Below, piece after piece: positions 43,485-53,078 of a stretch of 64,000 nucleotides of DNA. Each line of letters opens with the position of its first letter. Position 1 is the stretch's first letter. The position numbers were made by a program, and so were the translations under genes. A model generated the notes under the pieces. That model did not search any database. It was given only the letters and a program-made list of their open reading frames with translations, and was not told where the DNA came from. The stretch comes from CAZJUP01 sp964549275 (lineage in GTDB: Bacteria > Fidelibacterota > Marinisomatia > Marinisomatales > TCS55): positions 1-64,000 of the forward strand of contig CAZJUP010000003.1 of the NCBI GenBank assembly GCA_964549275.1. Reading direction: 5' to 3'.

Positions 43485-44363
43485 CTAATTAAAGTGTTCC
43501 AGTGCTTTACGGGCAGCTTCTCGAATTTTCATATTCGAATCATTATCCCGCAAAAAAATAAGTGATTGCTCAATTTCAGAGTCCTGAATGAGAGGGGCTA
43601 TCTGAATCGCAACAGACATGGCCTGAACCTGCTCAATTTCATCAATATTTGGAAATGAATCTAAATAGTTTCGATTAAGAAGGTCTAATATTATTCTTCG
43701 CCCAATGTTGTTTCCCCTTTTTGCTAATCCAATGGCTGCATCCCATCTAATATTTGGCTCAGGATCGTGAAGCTTTTCCTCAAGAAAAGGGACAACTTGA
43801 TTGGAGTTCAAATTTCCCAATGCAATAACTGTTTGTAACCGAACTTGAGATGAAGGATGCTCCCTTAGCGTTAATAGGCTCTCAAGGGCTTCCTCGCTTC
43901 TTAATAGCCCTAAGGCATATACGCACGATGCAACAGTATTAGGGTCTTCATCATCTAGACCGGTTAGAAGAGTTGATACATAATCCTGATCTCCAGTACG
44001 CCCCATTGCTAAAGCCAAATATTGCCGAATTCGTGTATCTCTGTCATGTTCTGAATACTCGAATGCTGAAACCAATTCATTTTTAAATCGCTCATCTGTT
44101 GGAATAAGACTGGGGTTTGTTAATATTTTTGATAATTCAAATGCCCCCTGCCATCGTTTTGTTGTTCCTCCAATTTTTACATCATTCAAATAATCCTGAG
44201 CAGTACGAGGTTCAGCAGTGATAATCCTGATGACTAAAAATATAATGACCGAAAATATGGCAATCAGGAAAGGAACAACGAAAAAACTGTGTACAATAAC
44301 CTGAAGAGTGGATTTTTTCTCACCAGGGTTGGTTTCATTCTGTATTGAATTCTGTTGATTCAC
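43485..44363 (-). CDS. Membrane-anchored HEAT-repeat protein
   Basis: A 292-residue protein with one N-terminal helix (about 25-48) and then HEAT/armadillo-type repeats (for example DPNTVASCVYALGLLRSEEALESL, then SSQVRLQTVIALGNLNSNQVV and EPNIRWDAAIGLAKRG). It lacks cofactor motifs. It is the first gene of the bc operon, so it may be a scaffold or assembly factor for that complex; this is inference. Confidence 0.8.
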   Translation of the reverse strand: MNQQNSIQNETNPGEKKSTLQVIVHSFFVVPFLIAIFSVIIFLVIRIITAEPRTAQDYLNDVKIGGTTKRWQGAFELSKILTNPSLIPTDERFKNELVSAFEYSEHDRDTRIRQYLALAMGRTGDQDYVSTLLTGLDDEDPNTVASCVYALGLLRSEEALESLLTLREHPSSQVRLQTVIALGNLNSNQVVPFLEEKLHDPEPNIRWDAAIGLAKRGNNIGRRIILDLLNRNYLDSFPNIDEIEQVQAMSVAIQIAPLIQDSEIEQSLIFLRDNDSNMKIREAARKALEHFN

Positions 44364-44423
44364 TTTTATTTATATGGGTTGCCTTAGACTTTCTCATTTT
44401 AACAAATGAGGATGAATGTTTTG

Positions 44424-44505
44424 TGCCGCGGAAAGGACTCGAACCTTCACATCTTTCGATACTGGTTCCTAAGACCAGCGTGTCTACCAATTCCACCACC
44501 GCGGC
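44424..44505 (-). tRNA. tRNA-Leu (UAG anticodon)
   Basis: An 82-base cloverleaf: acceptor GCCGCGG/CCGCGGC, anticodon stem CTGGT/ACCAG with loop CTTAGGA (anticodon TAG), a variable arm of about 13 bases as expected for class II Leu, and T-arm GGTTCGAGTCC. CCA is not encoded. It lies between the HEAT gene and the cystathionine gamma-synthase-like gene. Confidence 0.95.
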
Positions 44506-44570
44506 AAATTTTCATCGAAAAAGCGGCGGAAATTAATATAGGACATGAAACAGTAAAATAATTATTCGCC

Positions 44571-45743
44571 TTATTTTAGGGCCGTCCTCAAATCTAACTT
44601 CAAATCTTCAATATCTTCAATTCCCACAGAAAGCCTTACCAAACTTTCAGTAATTCCCATTTCCCTTTTATCTGATTCTGGCACGGCTCCATGGGTCATG
44701 TGGTAAGGAACACTAATTAAACTTTCTACACCTCCTAAACTTTCGGCAAAAGTAAATATCTTCAATCGAGCCAAAAATGAATCCCGAAAACTAGTCGAGC
44801 CTAAATCAATAGATATCATGCTCCCAAATATTGAATTACCATCCGGTGATCTTTGCTGCTCACACGCTAAATCATGTTGAGGATGGTTTTTTAATCCGGG
44901 ATAGATGACCCGTTCACATTTTTTATGCCTGGACAACCACCAAGCCAATTTCATTGCATTATCAGAAGCTCTTTGAAATCGCAGTCCAAGTGTTTTAGTT
45001 GATCGGAGTATAAGCCAAGCGTCAAACGGACTTGGGACAGCACCAGTGGATTTTTGGATGAAATGGAGTTTTTCAAATAAATTTCCATCATTGACGACCA
45101 AAACGCCCCCTAAAATATCGGAATGACCTCCTAAAAACTTAGTGCTGCTATGCATAACAACATCTGCTCCGAGTTCTAGTGGTCTTTGTCCATAAGGACT
45201 CATAAATGTATTATCGACACAAAAAATTATTTTTTTATTTCTGCATATTTCTGAAACAGACTTTAAATCACATATTTCTAACATGGGATTCGTCGGAGTT
45301 TCCACAAAAACCATTTTTGTGTTCGGTTTTATTGCTGCAAGAATATTTTGAGGATTTCTACTATCCACCCATTCAAATTCGATTCCCTGCCGAGCCAGAA
45401 CATTGACTGCCATCCTGTAAGTTCCGCCATAAGTATTTCGGGATACGATAATATGTTCTCCAGCATTTGCGATTTGAAACAACGCGGTTGTGGCTGCCAT
45501 TCCCGTAGAAAATGCAATTCCATATTTCCCGTTTTCCAAACCAGCCAGGTTGTCTTCCAGTCGTTGCCGTGTTGGATTGTTAACACGGGAATAATCAAAT
45601 CCCCTGTGGCGTCCTACACCGTCCTGCTCATAAGTTGAGGTTAAATGTATTGGTGGTGATACTGACCCTGTACTTTGATCTGGATCATTACCGGTATGAA
45701 TGGCCTTAGTGTCAAATTTCCAACGATTTTTCAATTGTGTCAT
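44571..45743 (-). CDS. Cystathionine gamma-synthase/lyase-family PLP enzyme
   Basis: A 390-residue Cys/Met-metabolism PLP enzyme at family length. It has YSRVNNPTRQRLEDNLAGLE, the PLP-phosphate site FSTGMAATTALF, and the Schiff-base lysine in SSTKFLGGHSD, with a final SVGIEDIEDLKLDL. Gamma-synthase and gamma-lyase cannot be told apart by reading. Its ATG overlaps the secA stop by 4 bases. Confidence 0.9.
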   Translation of the reverse strand: MTQLKNRWKFDTKAIHTGNDPDQSTGSVSPPIHLTSTYEQDGVGRHRGFDYSRVNNPTRQRLEDNLAGLENGKYGIAFSTGMAATTALFQIANAGEHIIVSRNTYGGTYRMAVNVLARQGIEFEWVDSRNPQNILAAIKPNTKMVFVETPTNPMLEICDLKSVSEICRNKKIIFCVDNTFMSPYGQRPLELGADVVMHSSTKFLGGHSDILGGVLVVNDGNLFEKLHFIQKSTGAVPSPFDAWLILRSTKTLGLRFQRASDNAMKLAWWLSRHKKCERVIYPGLKNHPQHDLACEQQRSPDGNSIFGSMISIDLGSTSFRDSFLARLKIFTFAESLGGVESLISVPYHMTHGAVPESDKREMGITESLVRLSVGIEDIEDLKLDLRTALK

Positions 45744-48700
45744 CCTTGACGGTATCCCTGATTCAGATATTGTTGAAGTTTCTTGTATTTAATTTCAATT
45801 TTCTTCCCACTGGGACTAACAACCATAATTTTTTCATTTCTCCCATGTTTCACATCCACATGAACGGGTTTCGCTGTCGCCTGTTGCGGTCGATTGGCTT
45901 GTTGAGAGGTTCCACCTCCGCCGGTAAAGCCCATACCTGTCGTGTCTTCATGCTGTGTTCGAACATTCCTGTCGCGGGATACCGGCATGGATGGTGCTTC
46001 TTCCATCCCCTGAATTTTAGTTCTGTAAAGCCGCTGAATAGCTGTTCGATTCACCTCACCCATCATTTCTCGGAACATTTGAAACCCTTCAGATTTATAC
46101 TCCAGTAAAGGATCTTTTTGTCCATAAGCTCGCAGATTAATTCCTTCCCTTAGCTGGTCCATCGCATACAAATGGTCTTTCCATTTTTCATCAATTGTTC
46201 GAAGTATAGCAAACCGTTCAAATCCCCGCATCACCTCGTCAGGCAATAAGGATTCACGAGCGTGATACACTTCTTTAGCTCTATCTAAAATGAAATTTCT
46301 AACCTCTGAGATCGAAATATCAGAATTCTGATTTTTTTCTGAAATTAAATCATAATCAGCCTCGACAAGCAGATGAGAGGAAAAATTTTGTTTTAATCCT
46401 TCCCAATCCCAGTCCAACGGGTTTTCACTCCCCTGAGCAGACAATTCATCTTCGATAAAATCGTCAAGAATATCTGCAACAACTTCATGAACTTCTTCAC
46501 CATGAAGTACCTGATTCCTCATATCATACACAACCTGGCGCTGCTGATTCATAACATTATCATATTCCAAAAGATGTTTACGAATACCAAAATTGCGTTG
46601 CTCTACTTTTTTCTGAGCATTTTCAATGGCACGCGTCACCATTTTTGCGGTGATAACTTCGCCTTCCTCCACACCCATGCGATCCATAATGCTCGCAATT
46701 CTTTCGCTATTAAACAATCGCATTAAATCATCTTCTAGAGAAAGGTAAAACCGACTTGATCCCGGGTCTCCTTGCCGACCGGAACGCCCGCGTAATTGTA
46801 AATCTATTCGCCTCGATTCGTGCCTTTCCGTTCCAATGATATGTAATCCTCCCAAGTCCAGCATTCCATCACCCAGTTTAATATCAGTACCCCTTCCAGC
46901 CATATTCGTGGCAATAGTCACGGCGCCGCGCTGGCCCGCTCTGGCAACAATTTCCGCTTCACTGGCATGCTGTTTTGCATTCAATACATTATGAGGAATT
47001 CCCCGTCGTTTTAACATCCTGGACAGTAATTCTGATACTTCTACAGATATAGTTCCTACAAGAGTGGGTTGCCCTTTTTTATGACCCTCAGCAATTTCTT
47101 CTATGACCGCATTAAATTTCTCTCGTTTTGTTTTATAAACCAGGTCTTCCCTATCATCCCTGATAATATCCCTGTTAGTAGGGATAACGACAACATCTAA
47201 CTCATAAATGCTTCCAAATTCTTCGGCTTCTGTTTCCGCTGTTCCTGTCATTCCCGAAAGTTTATCGTACATCCTGAAATAATTCTGAATGGTAATTGTG
47301 GCCAGAGTTTGCGTTTCACGTTCGACTGTAACACTTTCTTTTGCTTCCAACGCCTGATGCAAGCCATCACTGTATCGGCGTCCCGGGAGAATTCGTCCCG
47401 TAAACTCATCGACAATCATAACTTTCCCATCCTGAATCACATATTCAACATCTTTTTCATATAAAGTGTATGCTCGAAGGAGCTGTGTTATATTGTGTAT
47501 TCGTCCCGAACGGTCAGCATGGAGTTGGTGAGCTCGTTCTTTTTCCTGTTCCTTTTCCAATGAACTTAAATTTTCTCTCTCTCCAATTTCATGCAACAAT
47601 TCACCTAAATCCGGTATAACAAACATTTCCGGATTGTTGGGGGATAAAGCTTCTCTTCCTTTTTCCGTAATGTCAATTACATGGGATTTTTCATCTATGG
47701 AGAAAAATAAATCCTCATCCACTTCATGTAATTTTTTATCTCTTAAATACTCTGACTCCACCTGATGGGCCAGTTTTTTAGTGCCGGTTTCTTGAAATAT
47801 TTTTAATACTTGTCTGTGTTTGGGCAAGCCTCTATTGGCCTGAAGAAATTTCAAACCGGCATCCCTGTCCTGATTTTCTTTCATTAATTTCTCTCCCTCA
47901 GAAACCAATGAAGCCACTAAAGCACTTTGCCGTTTTGTTAATTGTTGAACCAAGGGTTTTAGTTCTTGAAAGGAGGTATCCACCGGAGCATCAACTGAAC
48001 CGGAAATAATTAATGGTGTACGCGCTTCATCTATCAAAACAGAGTCAACTTCATCTACGATTGCAAACGCATGGCCGCGCTGAACTTGCTCTTCCTCTGA
48101 GAGGGCCATATTATCTCTCAGATAATCAAACCCAAATTCATTATTCGTCCCATAAATAATATCACAATTATAGTTTTTTCGCCGTTCATCGTTATCCATG
48201 GTGTTTAAAATAAAACCCACTGTAAGGCCTAACCTTTTATAGACTTGCCCCATCCATTCAGCATCCCGCTGGGCTAAATAATCATTTACCGTGATTAAAT
48301 GAACCCCTCGCCCGGTAAGAGCATTCAAATAAACTGCGAACGTTGCCACCAGTGTTTTTCCTTCACCGGTTTTCATTTCTGCAACCATTCCCTTATGAAG
48401 GATGATCCCCCCTATAATTTGAACATCGTACGGAATCATTTCCCATTTAATTTCGTGGCCCACAATTTTCCATGATGTGCCCACCATGCGCCTGCAGGTT
48501 TCTTTGATCATGGCAAACGCTTCCGGCAATATCTCTTCCAGTTTGTCCTGCTCCGCTTTTAGGATATATTTATTCCGTTCTTCCTTATCACGTATAGAGT
48601 CTTCTGCTTCTTTTCTTGCTTCTTCCCGGGCAGATATAACCCCTTCCCGCAATTCCCCTGTACGCCGTATCAAATCATCATCAGAAAATTCCCTAAGTCC

Positions 48701-48799
48701 TTCAGCAAGATGATTTATTTCATCCACCAAAGGCACTAATTTTTTAATATCACGACCTGATTTTGTGCCGAATATCTTTTTTAATACATTTTGAATCAT
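45740..48799 (-). CDS. secA: Preprotein translocase ATPase SecA
   Basis: A 1019-residue SecA. Walker A (TGEGKT) is at about 144-149. Also present are DEVDSVLIDEARTPLIISG, the TGTAETEAEEF and NMAGRGTDIKLG helicase motifs, and QLRGRSGRQGDPG. The usual C-terminal zinc-binding SEC-C motif is missing; the end is a positively charged tail with a Gly/Gln-rich stretch before it. SecA drives protein export through SecYEG. It sits between nusB and the metB-like gene. Confidence 0.97.
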   Translation of the reverse strand: MIQNVLKKIFGTKSGRDIKKLVPLVDEINHLAEGLREFSDDDLIRRTGELREGVISAREEARKEAEDSIRDKEERNKYILKAEQDKLEEILPEAFAMIKETCRRMVGTSWKIVGHEIKWEMIPYDVQIIGGIILHKGMVAEMKTGEGKTLVATFAVYLNALTGRGVHLITVNDYLAQRDAEWMGQVYKRLGLTVGFILNTMDNDERRKNYNCDIIYGTNNEFGFDYLRDNMALSEEEQVQRGHAFAIVDEVDSVLIDEARTPLIISGSVDAPVDTSFQELKPLVQQLTKRQSALVASLVSEGEKLMKENQDRDAGLKFLQANRGLPKHRQVLKIFQETGTKKLAHQVESEYLRDKKLHEVDEDLFFSIDEKSHVIDITEKGREALSPNNPEMFVIPDLGELLHEIGERENLSSLEKEQEKERAHQLHADRSGRIHNITQLLRAYTLYEKDVEYVIQDGKVMIVDEFTGRILPGRRYSDGLHQALEAKESVTVERETQTLATITIQNYFRMYDKLSGMTGTAETEAEEFGSIYELDVVVIPTNRDIIRDDREDLVYKTKREKFNAVIEEIAEGHKKGQPTLVGTISVEVSELLSRMLKRRGIPHNVLNAKQHASEAEIVARAGQRGAVTIATNMAGRGTDIKLGDGMLDLGGLHIIGTERHESRRIDLQLRGRSGRQGDPGSSRFYLSLEDDLMRLFNSERIASIMDRMGVEEGEVITAKMVTRAIENAQKKVEQRNFGIRKHLLEYDNVMNQQRQVVYDMRNQVLHGEEVHEVVADILDDFIEDELSAQGSENPLDWDWEGLKQNFSSHLLVEADYDLISEKNQNSDISISEVRNFILDRAKEVYHARESLLPDEVMRGFERFAILRTIDEKWKDHLYAMDQLREGINLRAYGQKDPLLEYKSEGFQMFREMMGEVNRTAIQRLYRTKIQGMEEAPSMPVSRDRNVRTQHEDTTGMGFTGGGGTSQQANRPQQATAKPVHVDVKHGRNEKIMVVSPSGKKIEIKYKKLQQYLNQGYRQG

Positions 48800-48824
48800 A
48801 AATTTTTTACGTGATTTTTGTTCT

Positions 48825-49253
48825 TTATTTATTCTTAATCATAGTTTTATACACATTATCCAACACGCCATTCACAAATCCCGGACTTTCTTCTGTGCTG
48901 TACTGCTTTGCAATTTCGATGGCTTCACTTAAGGTCACCTTCGGCGGAACATCCTCCATAAAAAACAGCTCGCTGATGGCTTCAATGAGTAAAAGTCTAT
49001 CCAATAAAGCAACTCTGTTATAATCCCAATTATTTAGCCTGCTGGAAATCTGAGCTTCACACCAATCACGGTGTTCCATAGATTGTGTGAATAAGGATTC
49101 TATAAATTGTCTGTTATTTTTTTCAAAATGCTGACGTTTAAGAGTATCTTGAAGTATTTTTTCAGGAGACTCTTTTGTGACTTCATAGGCATACAAACAT
49201 TGAAGTACCGCTTCTCGTGCCGCACGGCGAGGATGTGTTTTATGCGTGGTCAC
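48825..49253 (-). CDS. nusB: Transcription antitermination factor NusB
   Basis: A 142-residue all-helical RNA-binding protein. It has the N-terminal RRAAREAVLQCLYAYEVT, the middle RVALLDRLLLIEAISEL and KVTLSEAIEIAKQYSTEESPGFVNGVLD, all diagnostic of NusB. It acts in rRNA antitermination. It overlaps the leucine dehydrogenase gene by 14 bases, and secA follows 25 bases later. Confidence 0.95.
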   Translation of the reverse strand: MTTHKTHPRRAAREAVLQCLYAYEVTKESPEKILQDTLKRQHFEKNNRQFIESLFTQSMEHRDWCEAQISSRLNNWDYNRVALLDRLLLIEAISELFFMEDVPPKVTLSEAIEIAKQYSTEESPGFVNGVLDNVYKTMIKNK

Positions 49254-50346
49254 GTTTTCTCATGGGATTTTGTCGAGCCAAATAAATATTTTTCAACTTA
49301 CTCACATCTTCCATTCTTTTTTCAGCCACTATGGCTGCAGCATCTGCTGTGGGAATATTTTTTTCATCGGCTAAAGCAAAAACAGTCATCATCGTCTCAT
49401 AAATTCCTTCTGCCTGCTGAAAAGCTCGTTCCCGGTTATATCCTTCTATTTCGTTTGCAACATTAATTAATCCACCGGCATTTATGGCATAATCCGGTGC
49501 ATACAATATCCCTTTATCCTTCAACATTTGTCCGTGTTTCGATTCAATTTCCAACTGGTTATTTGCAGCACCGGCGATAATAGAACAATTCAATTGTGGA
49601 ATAGTTTCATCATTAAGGGTTGCCCCTAAAGCACAAGGAGCATATATATCTACATTCTGTTTATAAATTTCATCCGGTTTAACGGCAACCGCATTAAAAT
49701 CATTCACTACACGATTCACATTCTCATCATAAATATCTGTCACAATCAGTTTTCCGCCATTTTCATGAATATGTTTGCAAAGATAATATCCCACATGTCC
49801 AACACCCTGAAGGGCAACAGTTAACCCGCCCAGATTGTCTTTCCCCAATTGCTTTTTAACCGTAGCTTTCATTCCAACAAATGTTCCTAAAGCTGTAACT
49901 GGTGAAGGATCTCCACTTCCGCCCAAAGCTCTAGAAATTCCAGTAACATACTGGGTTTCCATTCTTACCCATTCCATATCCCTTACACTGGTACCGACAT
50001 CTTCAGCTGTAATATAACGACCACCTAATCCTTCTACAAATCGGCCAAAAGAACGAAAAAGTATTTCTGATTTATCTTTTTTTGCATCCCCTATTATGAT
50101 GGATTTACCACCCCCTAAATTTAAATTTGCAATTGCCGCTTTATAGCTCATTCCCCGGGATAAACGAAGCACATCTTTTAAGGCAGCTTCTTCCGATTCA
50201 TAATTCCACATCCGACACCCACCCAAGGCCGGGCCAATATCAGTATTATGAATGGCAATAATCGATTTCAATCCTGTATCCGGGTCGTTACAAAACACAA
50301 CCTGTTCATGCTCCTTTTTATCCATAGATTCAAATACTTTTGACAT
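49240..50346 (-). CDS. Leucine/valine-type amino acid dehydrogenase
   Basis: A 368-residue Glu/Leu/Phe/Val dehydrogenase. The substrate site is GGGKSIIIGDAKK with the GMSYKAAIANLNLGGGK block before it. The NAD-binding loop is GVGHVGYYLCK. It oxidatively deaminates branched-chain amino acids to keto acids and ammonia. It lies directly downstream of acyl-CoA dehydrogenase and thiolase genes, fitting branched-chain amino acid breakdown. Confidence 0.9.
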   Translation of the reverse strand: MSKVFESMDKKEHEQVVFCNDPDTGLKSIIAIHNTDIGPALGGCRMWNYESEEAALKDVLRLSRGMSYKAAIANLNLGGGKSIIIGDAKKDKSEILFRSFGRFVEGLGGRYITAEDVGTSVRDMEWVRMETQYVTGISRALGGSGDPSPVTALGTFVGMKATVKKQLGKDNLGGLTVALQGVGHVGYYLCKHIHENGGKLIVTDIYDENVNRVVNDFNAVAVKPDEIYKQNVDIYAPCALGATLNDETIPQLNCSIIAGAANNQLEIESKHGQMLKDKGILYAPDYAINAGGLINVANEIEGYNRERAFQQAEGIYETMMTVFALADEKNIPTADAAAIVAEKRMEDVSKLKNIYLARQNPMRKRDHA

Positions 50347-50359
50347 ACGAGCCCCCTTC

Positions 50360-51505
50360 CTAAACTTCTGTTAATAGATGTCTGGCAATGACCAGTTCTT
50401 GAATTTCTGATGTTCCTTCATAAATCTGAGTGATTTTTGCATCACGCATTAGCCGTTCTACACCGAACTCCCTAATATACCCGTATCCCCCAAAAATCTG
50501 TACACATTGTGTAGAAGCATCCATAGCTGTTTTTGAGGCAAAATTTTTGGCCATAGCTGCTTCCTTTGAATAAGGTTTATGGTCATCTTTTAATTTTGCA
50601 GCTCTATAAATAAGCAACCGTGATGCCTCAATATTAATGGCCATTTGAGCCAGCTTACTCTGGATAGCACCAAAGCTCCCAATTGTTTTTCCGAATTGCT
50701 TTCTTTCATTGGCATACTCTACAGAACGGTCCAAGGCAGCTTTTGCGATTCCCAATGCCTGAGAAGCAATTCCGATTCTTCCACCATCAAGTGTACTCAG
50801 GGCAATTTTAAATCCTTGCCCTTCCTTACCAACCAAATTTTCTGCAGGTATTCTACAATCTTCAAAATATAATTCACACGTGTCGGAACCTCGAATGCCC
50901 AGTTTATCTTCTTTTTTCCCCGTAGAGAATCCCGTCGTTCCCTTTTCTACAATAAACGCAGATATTCCCTTTGTACCTGGTTGCTTATCGGTTATACACA
51001 TCACAAGAACGATATCGGATGATATCCCATTGGTAACCCAATTTTTTGTTCCGTTTAAAATATAAGAGTCGCTATCTTTCACAGCCACTGTTCTCATGTT
51101 ACTTGCATCAGATCCAGACTGGGGTTCACTAAGTGAAAAAGCCCCAAGTCGTTTCCCCGAAGCTAGAGGTTTAAGATATTTTTCCTTTTGGGCTTCATTG
51201 GCATATTTCAACAGAAGTTGACAGACTAACGAATTATTTACAGACATGACCACACCGGCAGAAGCATCAATTCGGGAGATCTCTTCCATAGCTATTGCAT
51301 AGCTTATCGTATCCATCCCTGCTCCATCCCAAACCTCAGGAACCATCATTCCCATAAAACCCAATTCTGCCATCATATCAATTTGTTCGGCAGGATATTC
51401 TGCCTTTTCATCCCGTTCAATTACACCGGGCGCTAAATGTTTTTCGGCGAATTCCCGAGATGTTTTTTGAATAAGTTGCTGTTCTTCTGTCAAATTAAAA
51501 TCCAT
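50360..51505 (-). CDS. Short-chain acyl-CoA dehydrogenase
   Basis: A 381-residue FAD enzyme of the butyryl-CoA dehydrogenase type. It has the FAD signature LSEPQSGSDASNM, LNGTKNWVTNG, and a C-terminal QIFGGYGYIREFGVERLMRDAK followed by IYEGTSEIQ. The catalytic Glu lies in YEGTSE. It would oxidise short or branched acyl-CoA. Located between thiolase and leucine dehydrogenase on one transcript. Confidence 0.93.
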   Translation of the reverse strand: MDFNLTEEQQLIQKTSREFAEKHLAPGVIERDEKAEYPAEQIDMMAELGFMGMMVPEVWDGAGMDTISYAIAMEEISRIDASAGVVMSVNNSLVCQLLLKYANEAQKEKYLKPLASGKRLGAFSLSEPQSGSDASNMRTVAVKDSDSYILNGTKNWVTNGISSDIVLVMCITDKQPGTKGISAFIVEKGTTGFSTGKKEDKLGIRGSDTCELYFEDCRIPAENLVGKEGQGFKIALSTLDGGRIGIASQALGIAKAALDRSVEYANERKQFGKTIGSFGAIQSKLAQMAINIEASRLLIYRAAKLKDDHKPYSKEAAMAKNFASKTAMDASTQCVQIFGGYGYIREFGVERLMRDAKITQIYEGTSEIQELVIARHLLTEV

Positions 51506-51508
51506 AGC

Positions 51509-52693
51509 TTACCTTTCAACAATCAAAGCTGATGCTTCGCCACCACCGATGCATAATGTGGTAAGACCCAATTGACGATTTTGTGCTTCCATGGCATGAA
51601 GCAAGGTGGTCAATATTCTGGCACCACTGGCCCCAATGGGATGCCCGATAGCAATTGCACCTCCATGGATATTTACCTTTTTCTGATCCAATTTAAAATC
51701 ATCTATAGCGGCCATGGCAACCGGTGCAAAGGCTTCATTGATTTCCCACAAATCTATTTCCTCAGAATTTAATCCAGCTTTCTTCAGACATTTATCGATA
51801 GCTTTTGAGGGTGCTGTAGTAAACCATTCCGGAGCGTGAGCCGCAGAGGCTTGAGCACGAATTTTAGCCATGGGTTTCAATCCTAACTCATCTGCTTTTT
51901 TTGTTGACATGATTAATAATGCAGCGGCACCATCATTTATTTTTGAAGCATTTGCAGCAGTTACTGTACCCTCTTTTTCAAATGCAGGACGCAATGTGGT
52001 CATTTTCTCAAAATTTGCCCTAGTGGGTTCTTCATCTGAATCAACACTTAGGGGTTCACCTGCTCTTTGGGAAAGAGTAACGGGAACAATTTCCTTTGTA
52101 AAAACACCCTCAGCTTGTCCGTTTTGTGCTCGTGTGTACGATTCCTTTGCGTAAGCATCTTGAGATTGTCTGGAATAATCTTTCTCTCTGGCGCATAATT
52201 CTGCACAATTTCCCATATGTTGATCATTGTAAATATCCCATAAACCATCAGAAATCATACTGTCCAAAAGTGTTCCATGACCCAATCGGTATCCTCCCCG
52301 ACCTTTAGGGACAAGATAAGGTGCTTGTGTCATATTTTCCATACCACCGGCAATAATTATATCTGCATCCCCGGTCTGAATGGCTTGGGTAGCCAGCATG
52401 ACCGCTTTCAACCCGGAGCCACACATTTTGTTGATGGTTAGGCATTCCACCGAATCGGGAAGTCCTGCGCCTAAAGCGGCTTGCCGCGCCGGAGCTTGAC
52501 CTTGTCCTGCAGAAAGAACGTTACCCATGATGACCTCATTTACTGATACAGGGGCAACTTGTGTTTCATCCAGAACGGATTTGATTGCCGTAGCGCCTAA
52601 TTGGGGGGCAGAAATAGAAGACAACGCTCCTTGGAAAGCACCCACAGGCGTTCTCTTGGCAGAAACAATGACAACGTCGCGTAATTCAGACAT
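51509..52693 (-). CDS. Acetyl-CoA acetyltransferase (thiolase)
   Basis: A 394-residue thiolase with the active Cys in MCGSGLKAVM, the GGMENMTQAPY loop, NIHGGAIAIGHPIGASG with the His, and the final CIGGGEASALIVE with the second Cys. It joins two acetyl-CoA or cleaves acetoacetyl-CoA. It is the first gene of the operon that continues to secA and the metB-like gene, 3 bases before the acyl-CoA dehydrogenase. Confidence 0.94.
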   Translation of the reverse strand: MSELRDVVIVSAKRTPVGAFQGALSSISAPQLGATAIKSVLDETQVAPVSVNEVIMGNVLSAGQGQAPARQAALGAGLPDSVECLTINKMCGSGLKAVMLATQAIQTGDADIIIAGGMENMTQAPYLVPKGRGGYRLGHGTLLDSMISDGLWDIYNDQHMGNCAELCAREKDYSRQSQDAYAKESYTRAQNGQAEGVFTKEIVPVTLSQRAGEPLSVDSDEEPTRANFEKMTTLRPAFEKEGTVTAANASKINDGAAALLIMSTKKADELGLKPMAKIRAQASAAHAPEWFTTAPSKAIDKCLKKAGLNSEEIDLWEINEAFAPVAMAAIDDFKLDQKKVNIHGGAIAIGHPIGASGARILTTLLHAMEAQNRQLGLTTLCIGGGEASALIVER

Positions 52694-53078
52694 AAAAATT
52701 CTTTCGTTTATTGGGTATGATGAAATATTCAGCGTATGCTGAGGGAGCGGACAGGCCGGTAGATTGAATGTGCTTAATCAATGAACAGTGTCTAGGTTTT
52801 AATTCAAATAATTCCGGTGGGCACACACCGAAAATAATGCTTCAATAGTGCCGGGAAGTTAATACAATTCGCTTGTCATAATTAAAGAAATTGGCATCAT
52901 TGAAATTTATATTTATTCTGAATAATTCTTTCCTTCTTTGTCCTTTTGTCCCCGATGAATTGGGATTATTGATTCAATACAAAAGAACCAAAAAATCAAT
53001 ATCCAAAATGAATACCGAAAGATAAATAATGATAATATTTTTAATAGGTATCTTCACGTGGAAATCATAAGAAAAATT
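52694..53078. other. Intergenic region upstream of the thiolase operon
   Basis: 385 bases with no gene. It holds a short hairpin (CGGTG/CACCG, 52816-52831). It lies between thiolase (start) and phoH (end), both minus strand, and should contain the thiolase operon promoter. No riboswitch or small RNA was recognised. Confidence 0.5.

Noticed and set aside
45740..48799. Missing zinc-binding tail of SecA as a truncation
   Set aside because: The frame ends naturally in a coupled stop/start with the next gene, and many bacterial SecA proteins lack the SEC-C motif.
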